DNA from: Candidatus Rifleibacterium amylolyticum
GTDB lineage: Bacteria > Muiribacteriota > Ozemobacteria > Ozemobacterales > Ozemobacteraceae
Direction of reading: 5' to 3'
Length of the DNA stretch: 64,000 nucleotides
Assembly (NCBI GenBank): GCA_009917695.1
Contig: JAACJG010000017.1
Span: 1-64,000 of the forward strand
Shown: positions 34,654-43,511 of the stretch, piece by piece
How positions within the stretch are numbered: position 1 is the stretch's first letter
Layout of the letters: each line of letters starts with the position of its first letter
The notes under the pieces: generated by a model
Databases searched by the model: none
Seen by the model: the letters and a program-made list of their open reading frames with translations, nothing else
What the model was told of the DNA's origin: nothing
Position numbers and translations under genes: made by a program

Positions 34654-36000
34654 ATGAAAAGAAACGTTATACTGACAATACTTCTGATGGTCTCTTTGCT
34701 GAACCCTGTCAGGGCAGAACCCGAAACAGCCGTCAGCACCGTCAAAACCACCGAAAAACAATGGACACTCGCAGATTGCCTAGAATATGGCATCGCCATG
34801 CATCCACAGGCCAAGATAGCTGCCAGTACAGTAGCTTCCAATAAAGCGCGTCTTTTACAGACACGCTCAGAACATGACCCTCAGGTTTCGCTGCGTGCCA
34901 GCTGGCAGCGGTCAAAAAGTGAACTGCCGGCGCGACCTTCGAGCGACAACACATCTGAGAGCCTCGCGGTTTCAAAAACCCTGTATGACTCAGGACAGCG
35001 TGAACTTTCAGAAAAAGCGGCACGCGAAGCGCTGGCTGCAGCCCAAGCCCGCTACGAATCGACACTCACCGATGTCGCCGCGAACATCAAAAATGCTTTT
35101 TTCAAAGCACAGCAGGCTCAGGCCCTTTTACAGGTGCGTCTCGAGACCCTCGCCGGATATGAAAGGCATCTGGAAAAGGTCGAAGGCTTTGTTGAAGTAG
35201 GCAGCAGGCCCCCATTCGACATCACCCGTGCTCAGGTCGATGTTGCCAACGCCCGCGTTGATCTGATCAGCGCGCGCAGTCAATTAAAGGTTGCCCTCGC
35301 CAACCTGTCGCGCGCCATAGGGCTGGAAACAACCATCAATATTGCAGGTTTTGCCCACATCGATCTGCCGACCATCGATCCGAACAGCAAAAAACAGCTG
35401 TTACAGGAGGCTTTACAGCGACCTGAAATCAGATCGGCCGAATTCCAACGTAATGCCGCGGACTACGGGGTCAGAGAAGCCAGAAAGAGTCTGAGCCCCA
35501 GCCTTTCGGCTTCGGCCGACTATCGCTGGTCTGGCAATGTTTCGCCCCAGGATCAGCAATGGGGCATGGGCGTCAGCATGTCGTGGCCGGTATTTGATGG
35601 CTCGCTGACACGCGCACGCATTGACTCGGCAAAGAGCCAGCTTGACAGTTCCGCCGCTACTCTTGAGAATCTGCGCCTGTCAGTCACTGCCGAGCTGGAG
35701 AATTCTCTTACCGGCGTTTCTGATGCAGTCGAGCGCTATGAGGCCACCAGTTATCTAGTGCAGCAGGCCAGTGAGAGTTTGCACCTGGCCGAAGCGCGCT
35801 ACTATGCCGGCCTGAGTTCACCTATCGAAATCACCGATGCCCGGGTTGAATACGCGCGGGCCCGCGGCAGTCAGGTCGTTTCATACTTTGATGGTCTGAT
35901 AGCCTGGAGCGAACTTGACCGGGTTCTCGGCCGGCTGCCGGCTGAATTACGCAATATTGAAACAGCTGCTGAATCTTCTGACGGGAGTTCTGAACAATGA
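34654..36000 (+). CDS. TolC-family outer-membrane efflux channel
   Basis: Encodes 448 residues. Signal peptide at 1-21 (MKRNVILTILLMVSLLNPVRA). Two repeats of long helices with short strand regions follow, in the usual TolC/OEP arrangement: TLADCLEYGIAMHPQAKIA opens the first, and SLSPSLSASADYRW and SMSWPVFDG appear in the second. AGAGGTAACAG precedes the start. TolC proteins are trimeric exit ducts spanning the outer membrane and periplasm. It is the first gene of a four-gene efflux operon and overlaps the adaptor gene by 4 bases (ATGA), so production of the three pump layers is coupled. Confidence 0.92.
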   Translation: MKRNVILTILLMVSLLNPVRAEPETAVSTVKTTEKQWTLADCLEYGIAMHPQAKIAASTVASNKARLLQTRSEHDPQVSLRASWQRSKSELPARPSSDNTSESLAVSKTLYDSGQRELSEKAAREALAAAQARYESTLTDVAANIKNAFFKAQQAQALLQVRLETLAGYERHLEKVEGFVEVGSRPPFDITRAQVDVANARVDLISARSQLKVALANLSRAIGLETTINIAGFAHIDLPTIDPNSKKQLLQEALQRPEIRSAEFQRNAADYGVREARKSLSPSLSASADYRWSGNVSPQDQQWGMGVSMSWPVFDGSLTRARIDSAKSQLDSSAATLENLRLSVTAELENSLTGVSDAVERYEATSYLVQQASESLHLAEARYYAGLSSPIEITDARVEYARARGSQVVSYFDGLIAWSELDRVLGRLPAELRNIETAAESSDGSSEQ

Positions 36001-37379
36001 AATTCAAAATAATGCTGGTAATTATGCTGCTGATTGTTCCGGTCGCTCTGATCGGCTGGTATGTGACCGGCAAAACCAATGGCAAGCGCACTTATTCGAC
36101 CGACAAAATCACCGTCGGCAACATCAGAAACTTCATTTCGGCGTCTGGCTCGCTGGCGGCAATAACCACGGTAGAAGTGGGTTCACAGCTCAGCGGCAAC
36201 ATCGAGAAACTCTATGCCGACTTCAACGACGAAGTAAAAGCCGGGCAACTCGTCGCTCAGCTTGAAGATTCGACCTATCGCGCCCAGCTGCTGCAGGCTC
36301 AGGCCAATCTTGAAAACGCCCGCGCCACAGAACTGGGTATCGAAGCTCAGGCCAAAAACCTGCAGGCTTCCCTGCTCACAGCAAAGGCCGAAATTCAAGT
36401 GAGTCGTGCTAATATCCGCAAGGCAGAAGTGGCGTTAGAAGACTCTGAGCGCAACTACCGCCGCATCAAAGAATTGTTTGAACGCAAGCTGGTAGCGGCA
36501 TCAGAACAGGATTCTGCTCTCACAGCTCTTGAATCACAAAAGGCCTCGCTCGAATCGACAAAAGCGCAGCTTGAGTCTTCCAAGGCCAGAGAAATGGCAA
36601 TAATGGCACAGTTCGAAGCGCTCGAAGCTGACCGATCCGGGGCAAAAGCCAGAGTCCGCCAGATGGAAGCGCAGCTTAGCGTAGCCCAGATCAATCTTGA
36701 CCGCACCCGCATCTATTCGCCGATCGATGGCGTTGTCATCTCACGTGCCGTCGATGAGGGCCAGACGGTGGCTGCCAGTCTTCAGGCGCCCAAGCTTTTT
36801 GTCATTGCCCAGGATCTCAAGAAAATGCAGATAGATACAGCGGTTGACGAAGCTGATATCGGCGTGGTCAAGCAGGGGCAGAAAGTATCATTCACCGTTG
36901 ATGCTTACCGTAATCGCAAATTTAAGGGCGTAGTCGATCAGGTCAGGCTGTCACCACAGGAAACCTCGAATGTCGTTACTTACTCGGTAATGGTGACCGT
37001 CGAGAACGACGACCTTGCCCTGAAGCCGGGAATGACGGCTAACGCCGAAATAATCACCGGTGAAAGCGAGGGTATTCTGCGATTGCCGGCCCGCGCACTC
37101 TACTTCAAAGCACCTGAAGACTTTGCCAGTAATGGCAGAAAAGGCAAACAGAGTCGTGATGAGCTGGCTACAGACACTCTGCCGGTCTGGATTCTCGATG
37201 AATCAGGCAAGCCGCAATACAAAACGGCAAAGATCGGTATATCAAATCAGGATTTCATTGAAATTCTCGGAGGCGACCTCAAAGAAGGTGATCAGGCGAT
37301 AGTCGGCATTCAGGGGGCGAGCAGCAACGGTGAAAGCTCATCGAGCCAACCAAGGCGCCGACCATCAATAAGGCTGTAA
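35997..37379 (+). CDS. macA: MacA/HlyD-type periplasmic adaptor (membrane fusion protein)
   Basis: Encodes 460 residues. One N-terminal membrane helix (KIMLVIMLLIVPVALIGWYV), then barrel-sandwich and lipoyl halves (EVGSQLSGNIEKLYADFNDEVKAGQLVAQL, IYSPIDGVVISRAVDEGQTVAA) around a long coiled-coil hairpin (residues ~75-230, heptads rich in Ala, Leu, Glu, Lys and Arg). A beta-barrel and membrane-proximal domain follow. The C-terminus is Ser/Arg-rich. Such adaptors link a MacB-type ABC transporter with TolC. Start overlaps the tolC-like stop by 4 bases; the ABC ATPase starts one base after its own stop. Confidence 0.9.
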   Translation: MKFKIMLVIMLLIVPVALIGWYVTGKTNGKRTYSTDKITVGNIRNFISASGSLAAITTVEVGSQLSGNIEKLYADFNDEVKAGQLVAQLEDSTYRAQLLQAQANLENARATELGIEAQAKNLQASLLTAKAEIQVSRANIRKAEVALEDSERNYRRIKELFERKLVAASEQDSALTALESQKASLESTKAQLESSKAREMAIMAQFEALEADRSGAKARVRQMEAQLSVAQINLDRTRIYSPIDGVVISRAVDEGQTVAASLQAPKLFVIAQDLKKMQIDTAVDEADIGVVKQGQKVSFTVDAYRNRKFKGVVDQVRLSPQETSNVVTYSVMVTVENDDLALKPGMTANAEIITGESEGILRLPARALYFKAPEDFASNGRKGKQSRDELATDTLPVWILDESGKPQYKTAKIGISNQDFIEILGGDLKEGDQAIVGIQGASSNGESSSSQPRRRPSIRL

Positions 37380-37380
37380 C

Positions 37381-38139
37381 ATGAAAACGCCTTTACTCGA
37401 AGTCAAAGAGCTCTGCAAAACCTACTTCATGGATGGAGTTTCGGTCAGAGCACTGCGCCACGTCAATCTCAGCTTTTATCTTGGTGAGTTCACCTCGATC
37501 ATGGGGGCATCTGGTTCGGGAAAATCCACACTTATGCACATTCTCGGCTGCCTCGACCGCCCGACTTCGGGGCATTACTATATCGAAGGCAAGGATGTTT
37601 CGAGCTTCAGCAAGAACCAGCTGGCACTGGTGCGCAACAAGAAAATCGGCTTCGTTTTTCAGGGGTTCAACCTGCTGTCGCGCACGAGTGCTCTCGAAAA
37701 CGTTGAACTGCCAATGGTTTATGCCGGTGTCCCGGCCGAAGAACGACACGAACGCGCCATGCAGGCACTCGAATCAGTTGGGCTGAAAGGGCGCGAGCAC
37801 CATCACCCAAATCAACTGTCGGGTGGGCAGCAGCAACGCGTCGCTATCGCCCGCGCACTGGTCAACCGACCATCAGTCATTCTCGCCGACGAACCGACCG
37901 GGAATCTTGATTCGTATTCGAGCGTCGAAATCATGGGAATCTTTCAGAACCTCAACGATCAGGGAATTTCGATAGTACTCATCACACATGAACCAGATAT
38001 AGCGCTTTACACAACCCGCATAGTCAGGCTCTCCGATGGCGTCATCCTCTCGGATGAACCGGTAAAAGAAAGACTCGACGCGAAAGAAGAGCTCAAAAAA
38101 CACAAGCGCCCGAACGACAACGGGGAGGAAGAAGCATGA
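37381..38139 (+). CDS. MacB/LolD-type ABC transporter ATP-binding protein
   Basis: Encodes 252 residues. Walker [11 protein letters not shown]-loop [26 protein letters not shown], signature [19 protein letters not shown], Walker [13 protein letters not shown], and H-loop LITHEPDIA. The sequence belongs to the MacB/LolD/FtsE branch that powers periplasmic mechanotransmission rather than classic import or export. The ATPase is separate from the permease here, whereas in E. coli MacB both are fused. The C-terminus is charged ([14 protein letters not shown]). It overlaps the permease gene as ATGA. Confidence 0.95.
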   Translation: MKTPLLEVKELCKTYFMDGVSVRALRHVNLSFYLGEFTSIMGASGSGKSTLMHILGCLDRPTSGHYYIEGKDVSSFSKNQLALVRNKKIGFVFQGFNLLSRTSALENVELPMVYAGVPAEERHERAMQALESVGLKGREHHHPNQLSGGQQQRVAIARALVNRPSVILADEPTGNLDSYSSVEIMGIFQNLNDQGISIVLITHEPDIALYTTRIVRLSDGVILSDEPVKERLDAKEELKKHKRPNDNGEEEA

Positions 38140-39353
38140 GTTTTCTTGGCATCATCAAGCTTGCCTTCATCAGCCTTGGCAGAAACAAGATGCGTTCATT
38201 TCTAACCGCGTTGGGTATCATCATCGGAGTTACTTCGGTTGTCGGCATGGTCGCACTCGGTCAGGGCGCCTACTTTTCAGTGCAGGAAAACATCTCAAAA
38301 ATGGGCACCAACCTTATCATGGTCATGCCCGGTGGCGGTCGTCAGCGAGGCTTTCGTGGGCCGCCCGGCAGTATGAACACTCTTACCCCGGAAGACGGAG
38401 AAGCAATAGCGCACATGTGCCCGTCGGTCGGCAAAGTCACGCCGATTGCCAGAAACTCAGGACAGGCTGTATTCGGCAATCAAAACTGGTCAACCAGCGT
38501 AATGGGCGTAAACGAACATTATCTCGACATCGCATCACGTGAAGTTGTCCGGGGTCGATTTTTCACGCCGGCCGAGGTGCGCGGCGGTCATAAAGTATGC
38601 GTTATTGGCGAAACGGTCGTCGAAGAACTGTTCGGCAATCTCAATCCGCTCGGGCAGACAATCAGATTCAAGAAACTGCCGCTGACGGTAATTGGAGTTC
38701 TCAAATCACGGGGCGAAGCTTCTATGGGAGGCGACCAGGACGACCTGATGCTTTTACCCTTCATTGTTGTGCAAAGACGCCTGCTGGGCATCACGCATGT
38801 AAATATGCTGCAGATCTCTGCCAGGACTGCAGAATCTGTCGAATCAGCAAAAGAAGAAATCAATCAGCTGCTTATGCGTCGACACAACAAAAAAACTGAA
38901 GATGACGCTGACTTTTCGATTCATACGCAGGACGACATTGCCGAGATGGCTGGTCAGACGCTGGCGATCATCGCCCTGTTGCTCGGCAGCATAGCCTCGG
39001 TTTCACTGCTGGTCGGCGGCATAGGCATCATGAATATCATGCTGGTTTCGGTTACCGAGCGCACCCGCGAAATTGGCATCAGAATGGCGATTGGCGCGAA
39101 AACCACCGATATTCTCTACCAGTTTCTCGTTGAGGCAGTGGTTCTAAGCTGTGTTGGCGGGGTACTCGGAATTTTTGGCGGCTACATTCTTTCGACGGTT
39201 ATCGGACATTTCGTTGAGTTCACACCGATTGTTTCGAATGCTTCGATAGTTGTGTCCATACTGTTTTCAGGGGCTGTCGGCATTTTCTTTGGTCTTTACC
39301 CGGCCTGGAAAGCCTCACAACTAGATCCCATAGAAGCCTTCAGATACGAGTGA
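38136..39353 (+). CDS. MacB-type ABC transporter permease
   Basis: Encodes 405 residues. The first helix (residues ~20-43, LTALGIIIGVTSVVGMVALGQG) is followed by a ~230-residue periplasmic MacB core domain. Three further helices (~275-300, 325-355, 365-390) carry the FtsX signature (GSIASVSLLVGGIGIMNIMLVSVTERTREIGIRMAIGAK). It works with the ATPase, adaptor and TolC-like gene of the same operon. The pump probably exports a peptide, lipid or antibiotic from the periplasm; the substrate cannot be deduced. Confidence 0.94.
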   Translation: MSFLGIIKLAFISLGRNKMRSFLTALGIIIGVTSVVGMVALGQGAYFSVQENISKMGTNLIMVMPGGGRQRGFRGPPGSMNTLTPEDGEAIAHMCPSVGKVTPIARNSGQAVFGNQNWSTSVMGVNEHYLDIASREVVRGRFFTPAEVRGGHKVCVIGETVVEELFGNLNPLGQTIRFKKLPLTVIGVLKSRGEASMGGDQDDLMLLPFIVVQRRLLGITHVNMLQISARTAESVESAKEEINQLLMRRHNKKTEDDADFSIHTQDDIAEMAGQTLAIIALLLGSIASVSLLVGGIGIMNIMLVSVTERTREIGIRMAIGAKTTDILYQFLVEAVVLSCVGGVLGIFGGYILSTVIGHFVEFTPIVSNASIVVSILFSGAVGIFFGLYPAWKASQLDPIEAFRYE

Positions 39354-39860
39354 CTACAGGGTGTCGCCAAGGTAGACAGTGGTAAAATCGCCAGGCGGAA
39401 ACACCTTAAGCGGGGCTATCAGCGAAGCCGGGTAAAAGCGATATTTTTCGAGCCGGGCGATTGGCAGCCAGTCGATGCCGGTCTGCATGGCATCATGACT
39501 GGGCGCGCCACTGCTGCCCGGCTCTTCGAGAAGTCGGCACAAAAACATGAACTCGATCTGATGAATGCTGTCATCATATTCAGCCAGTTCGTGGTTTGCC
39601 GAGATATATTCGCGCACGAAGTAGAGACTACCAACTTCGATGCGGGCCCCAACCTCTTCGAAACATTCGCGCATAACTGCGTCTTTGAGGGTTTCGCCAT
39701 GGTTCTGGCCGCCACCCGGCAACAGAAAAAAATCGCCAAGCAGATCGTGGTTTCTCGTACACAGAACCTGACCGTCTCTTATGATGAGCGCCTTGGCTGA
39801 ATTGCGCAGGGGCTTTGCCGGCATGGCATAAGCAGTTTGCTGTTTATTCGGTAACGACAT
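39354..39860 (-). CDS. NUDIX hydrolase
   Basis: Encodes 168 residues from the ATG at 39860; an in-frame ATG at 39824 is an alternative, and neither has a strong ribosome-binding site. The Nudix box is present: GGGQNHGETLKDAVMRECFEEVGARIE fits GX5EX7REUXEEXGU. The N-terminus reads AKALIIRDGQVLCTRNHDLLGDFFLLPGGG. The family cleaves nucleoside diphosphates linked to other groups; this one could clean up oxidised nucleotides or ADP-ribose-type compounds. It overlaps the 3' end of the upstream gene by 17 bases and is convergent with the ABC permease (0-base gap). Confidence 0.9.
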   Translation of the reverse strand: MSLPNKQQTAYAMPAKPLRNSAKALIIRDGQVLCTRNHDLLGDFFLLPGGGQNHGETLKDAVMRECFEEVGARIEVGSLYFVREYISANHELAEYDDSIHQIEFMFLCRLLEEPGSSGAPSHDAMQTGIDWLPIARLEKYRFYPASLIAPLKVFPPGDFTTVYLGDTL

Positions 39861-40857
39861 CGTCTTGTCTGGCGCTGACAACCAATTGATTCTTCTGTGC
39901 CCGCACGAAAAAATGCGTAAAAAACGAAACAGATCGGCAACCCAGGAGTCTTTCGAGTTCTTCACCCGCCGGGGCTTCGATGAATATACTGTTGCCATCG
40001 GGTGTGGCGGCAAAATCGACAAGATTGCCGGCAAACTCACGCAGACTGCCGACCATTCCTTCAATCTGCCGCAGCATTTTGGCTCTCTGATCAGCATCAG
40101 GAACGAACAATTGCAGCTTGGTCAGCCGGGAACTTACTATCAGTCTGGCATAACCCAGCGGCTCAAGCCACTCAGGGATGCCACCAGCAAGGTCACCGCG
40201 CAGGGCCGTCAGATTAACTTCAGCAGCCATGGCCGGTCGTACCCGCACCATCTTGGCAAATGCTTCGAATTCTTTGCCCAGAACATTGTGGCGTGCGGCA
40301 AGCTCCGTGACGACATTACCAGAGATGTTTTCGGGACAGATCATGATTTCATCAGAAGTTACGTGCAGATAAAGATTTTGCTGCTGATTGAGAGGTGAAT
40401 TCAGTCGTGCAACCACAGTCTTTTCATCAACAATGGTCTTTTCACTGCCAATAGATGACGCAATTCTCTGGCGGTCGAATTCGCCGCGCAGAATCACAAC
40501 GAAATTCTGTCGGTTTCCGTAATATAGATATAACTCGTAGGCTCTGAGATGACCATTCAAGATTCTGTTGTTCAGCAGATCCGCGGCAACGCTTCTTATA
40601 CTATCACCTGCAGTCTTATCAGCACCACGCGCGATGCATAGGCTCTCGATCTGGCTCACGATTTCCTGCCCGGCATTCAATGAGGCTTCTCCGCCGTCAT
40701 AAAGTCCGGAAGCCGTAAAATTGCTGTAAAAAGCCAGCAGAGGATCTGCCAGCGGCGCCGGAAAATATTCGGGCACTGGCTGATTGAAACCGCTCAGCAT
40801 AAAAGCCGCGGTAAAGGTAACTATTACAAAAATTGTGGCAAGTCTGCTGTCTTTCAT
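39844..40857 (-). CDS. Exported or membrane-anchored protein of unknown function
   Basis: Encodes 337 residues from the ATG at 40857; 40863 is an alternative two codons upstream. An N-terminal hydrophobic segment (MKDSRLATIFVIVTFTAAFMLSG) is a signal peptide or anchor. The rest is mixed alpha/beta in two roughly similar halves, each alternating long helices with strands such as NFVVILRGEFDRQRI and KLQLFVPDADQRAKML. That layout recalls DUF-type periplasmic proteins that sum small domains, but I recognise none. It overlaps the NUDIX gene and is divergent from the NlpC/P60-like gene. Confidence 0.75.
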   Translation of the reverse strand: MKDSRLATIFVIVTFTAAFMLSGFNQPVPEYFPAPLADPLLAFYSNFTASGLYDGGEASLNAGQEIVSQIESLCIARGADKTAGDSIRSVAADLLNNRILNGHLRAYELYLYYGNRQNFVVILRGEFDRQRIASSIGSEKTIVDEKTVVARLNSPLNQQQNLYLHVTSDEIMICPENISGNVVTELAARHNVLGKEFEAFAKMVRVRPAMAAEVNLTALRGDLAGGIPEWLEPLGYARLIVSSRLTKLQLFVPDADQRAKMLRQIEGMVGSLREFAGNLVDFAATPDGNSIFIEAPAGEELERLLGCRSVSFFTHFFVRAQKNQLVVSARQDDVVTE

Positions 40858-40859
40858 CA

Positions 40860-40996
40860 CCATCTGTATCGGAAAAAGTGCGAACAAATTTCAGCATATT
40901 CGAGAGCAAAAACAATTGCGACATAAGAGCACGAGTAGAAGAAGAAATCGTCATTCATCATTAATTTACTTGAGATATCTGTCGATGCGGAGCGAC
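40860..40996. other. Divergent intergenic region with decayed copies of the ACGAG/AATTGCGA repeat
   Basis: Contains AACAATTGCGA (40911-40921), shared as an 11-mer with 53713-53723, and GAGCACGAG (40926-40934) like the ACGAGCACGAGC stretch at 33330. Probably holds the promoters of both divergent genes, but no box pair is convincing. Confidence 0.4.
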
Positions 40997-42796
40997 ATGA
41001 AGCGGAAGTTTATGACAATTTGCCGTTGCCGATTTGCTGCCGGCCCCATCGGGCTGGTGCTGTTGATGATGATGATGCTGACAGGCATGGCAGAGGCCGC
41101 AGCCTGGAAGCTGAGCCGTAATTTCTGGTCAGAAGAAGACGAAAAAACATACAGTAACTTTGTCGTTGCTCTCGGTCGCTCGAAGTATTCGAATCTGAAC
41201 CGCTTCATCAAGGACCCCAAGGCCAATCCGTTATATGGCGAAGAAGACAAAAAATTCAACCTTTACCCCGACTGCGCCGACCTGCCCTACCTGATCAGAG
41301 CCTACGTCGCCTACAAACTGCGAGTTCCTTTCAGCTACACGGCTTCGATTACCAGCAGGGGGCGGGACCAGCGTTACGGCAAGGGCAATCGGCCAACCAG
41401 TTTCAAAGATCAGGACTATTTTAAGTCACCACAGCAGGTATTCAATCAGGTTGTACTGGTAAATTCAGGTTATTTCAGAACCACTGCCGAAATAGAAGAT
41501 TCAGACTTCTATCCGGTAAAAATTACCAGAAAGTCTATAATACCCGGAACCATATATTATGACCCTGACGGCCATATCGCGATAGTTTACGAAGTCGAAG
41601 AGAACGGCCGCATACGCGTTATCGACGCGCACCCCGACCGCAGCATTTCAAAACCCTGGTTCGGCGCCAAATTTACCCGCGGCAACAAGGAAAACGGCGG
41701 CGGTTTCAAGCGCTGGCGCCCGATCCGTTACACGTCTGAGGGAAAAATCATCAGATCGCGCAACCACAATCTGCCTGATTATTCTGCTGACGATCAGTAT
41801 CAGCGCACTTTCAGCGCCAGAGGCCGTACGGGGCTTGGTTACCATGAGTATGTCAGGCTTTCGCTCTGCGACGACGCAAGAAAAAATGACCCGGTCGGCG
41901 AGTTTGTCTTTATGATGAAAGATCTGCATGAAGACATCAGCTATCGGGCCGTAGCTGTCAATCTCAGCATTGAGAAAGGCATCAACAAAAGGTCGCATCC
42001 CGGCGCCCTGCCCTGGAACATCTACGGCACCGATGGCATATGGGAAGAGTTTTCTACCCCTTCACGCGATGCCAGACTCAAAGTAGCATTCAGGGAGTTT
42101 TATGACCGCACCCGCCAGATGATTGCCGAGGCCGAACAGAATCTTGCGGCCGGCGGGCCTGCTTACGCCAGACAACTGGCGGCGGCGTTTTTACAGCAAT
42201 ATCAGATCTTGAGCCAGCAGTTATCTGTCAGTTACGTTAACTCTATCGGCAAACGTGTCTTACTTAACTTCGACAATATCAGCAACCGGCTTTTCGATAT
42301 GTCGTTCGATCCCTATCATTCGATAGAATTCAGGTGGGGAGCGAAGGGTGAAGAGCTTGCCAGTTCTCCTGACGATCAGACGAAACGTCGCTTTTATCAG
42401 CTCGAATATCGCCTGCGCAATCAGCTCGAACGCGTCTACAACCAGCCGACGCCGCTCAGCATGGGGCCGGAACAGCCACCGGCAATTGATGTATGCGGCT
42501 GGCTGGCCGGTTATCTTAAAGGCCAACCGGTAGATTCAGCAATTGTGGCTTTCAATCGCGAAGTGATCGCACCAATGCCTGAAGTAAAACAACCGGTCGC
42601 CATTGCCGAGGCTACGCCTGAGCAGAAAACTGCGACGACAGCTTTCCAAAAATCAACAGAAGCGCAAATCGAGGCCGCGCCAACGAACCAGGCGGCAGAA
42701 GAAAGAAGCGTCTGGGATTCACTACTTGCAACTGGCGACAGCTTTGCCGCTGCCATGGTCAATCCGGATAATTTTGTCGTTGTAAGTAAAGACTGA
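40997..42796 (+). CDS. Exported protein with NlpC/P60-like Cys-His-His pattern
   Basis: Encodes 599 residues from the ATG at 40997, supported by CGGAGCGAC just upstream; ATGs at 40985 and 41012 are possible. Signal peptide ~1-33 (LVLLMMMMLTGMAEA|A). A possible papain-like domain follows: Cys93 in YPDCADLPYLIRAYVAYKL, His193 in DPDGHIAIVYEV and His212 in IDAHPDRS, with strands and spacing like the NlpC/P60 or CHAP peptidoglycan amidase fold. The remaining ~380 residues are helical and unfamiliar, ending in a low-complexity Ala/Glu/Gln/Pro tail (VKQPVAIAEATPEQKTATT). A cell-wall hydrolase or amidase role is inferred from the motif order only. Confidence 0.72.
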   Translation: MKRKFMTICRCRFAAGPIGLVLLMMMMLTGMAEAAAWKLSRNFWSEEDEKTYSNFVVALGRSKYSNLNRFIKDPKANPLYGEEDKKFNLYPDCADLPYLIRAYVAYKLRVPFSYTASITSRGRDQRYGKGNRPTSFKDQDYFKSPQQVFNQVVLVNSGYFRTTAEIEDSDFYPVKITRKSIIPGTIYYDPDGHIAIVYEVEENGRIRVIDAHPDRSISKPWFGAKFTRGNKENGGGFKRWRPIRYTSEGKIIRSRNHNLPDYSADDQYQRTFSARGRTGLGYHEYVRLSLCDDARKNDPVGEFVFMMKDLHEDISYRAVAVNLSIEKGINKRSHPGALPWNIYGTDGIWEEFSTPSRDARLKVAFREFYDRTRQMIAEAEQNLAAGGPAYARQLAAAFLQQYQILSQQLSVSYVNSIGKRVLLNFDNISNRLFDMSFDPYHSIEFRWGAKGEELASSPDDQTKRRFYQLEYRLRNQLERVYNQPTPLSMGPEQPPAIDVCGWLAGYLKGQPVDSAIVAFNREVIAPMPEVKQPVAIAEATPEQKTATTAFQKSTEAQIEAAPTNQAAEERSVWDSLLATGDSFAAAMVNPDNFVVVSKD

Positions 42797-42810
42797 TCGC
42801 GAATTTTTGG

Positions 42811-42839
42811 TTAAGAAAAGTCGTCTTCGCTCCGATACT
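42811..42839 (+). promoter_or_regulatory. Possible promoter for the 39-residue membrane protein and merR
   Basis: TTAAGA (42811-42816), 17-base spacer, GATACT (42834-42839), ahead of AGGAGG at 42871. Four of six matches in each box. Confidence 0.35.
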
Positions 42840-42882
42840 ATGAGCACCTTTGCCAGTTTTTGAATCTACCAGGAGGTTAAGC

Positions 42883-43002
42883 ATGTTTGTTCTGGCACTG
42901 ACCATCGTTTTGCTGTTATTCGTAGCTCTCGTCACTCACCCCGAACGCTGGCCGGAAAAATGCGCAAGCTTTCTGAGACAACACAACATCAACAATGGCT
43001 GA
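42883..43002 (+). CDS. Small single-span membrane protein, 39 residues
   Basis: A perfect AGGAGG (42871-42876) six bases before an ATG opens a 40-codon frame: MFVLALTIVLLLFVALVTHP followed by ERWPEKCASFLRQHNINNG and a stop. A strong hydrophobic helix (residues 1-18) is followed by a short polar tail, the usual layout of regulatory or complex-associated small membrane proteins. It overlaps the start of the merR gene by 8 bases (stop 43000-43002, merR start 42995), so the two are co-translated. Function unknown. Confidence 0.7.
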   Translation: MFVLALTIVLLLFVALVTHPERWPEKCASFLRQHNINNG

Positions 43003-43495
43003 GCAATATTCAATCGCCGAAGTAAGCCGGCTGACCGGATTGCCGGCCCACACTCTGCGCTATTACGAGCAGCAGTTTCCTGTTCTGCTCGGCGTCGAGC
43101 GCTCGCGCGGAGGTCACCGCATTTATCGCAAGCACCATCTCGACACTATCAGCCGCATTATCAGGCTGTTAAAAGATGAGAAGGTCAGCATCAAGCGTGC
43201 CCGGGAACTTCTGGGCGAACCTGATACCCAGCACAACGAAGAGCATACGGTTGTAGAAAACGGTTCTGACGGTAACACGCATCTCGAGAACATGCTGCAT
43301 CTTGTCCTGGAAAGGCTCGATCTGCTCTGCCGCAATAACGACAGCCGCGACACTCTGTTGATGAGTCTTCTCAAGAATCAGCCGTCTGACCAGAAGCACG
43401 AACTGCTCGAGCAGATCGCGCGCTGCCGCCAGGAGAACCGTGAAACTATAAGGCTCTGCCAGACTGTAATTCAGCGCGGCAGCAAAACCAACTGA
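42995..43495 (+). CDS. MerR-family transcriptional regulator
   Basis: Encodes 166 residues. Residues ~4-75 are the MerR winged-helix domain (YSIAEVSRLTGLPAHTLRYYEQ, then GGHRIYRKHHLDTISRIIRLLKDEKVSIKRARELLG). The effector part is short and helical, with one Cys (RLCQTVI) and no metal-binding pattern, so an inducer is not predictable. It follows, and overlaps, the gene for a 39-residue membrane peptide; comB is 16 bases downstream. A local role, for example control of the small membrane protein, is possible but unsupported. Confidence 0.92.
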   Translation: MAEQYSIAEVSRLTGLPAHTLRYYEQQFPVLLGVERSRGGHRIYRKHHLDTISRIIRLLKDEKVSIKRARELLGEPDTQHNEEHTVVENGSDGNTHLENMLHLVLERLDLLCRNNDSRDTLLMSLLKNQPSDQKHELLEQIARCRQENRETIRLCQTVIQRGSKTN

Positions 43496-43511
43496 ACACA
43501 GAGGAAACCAG

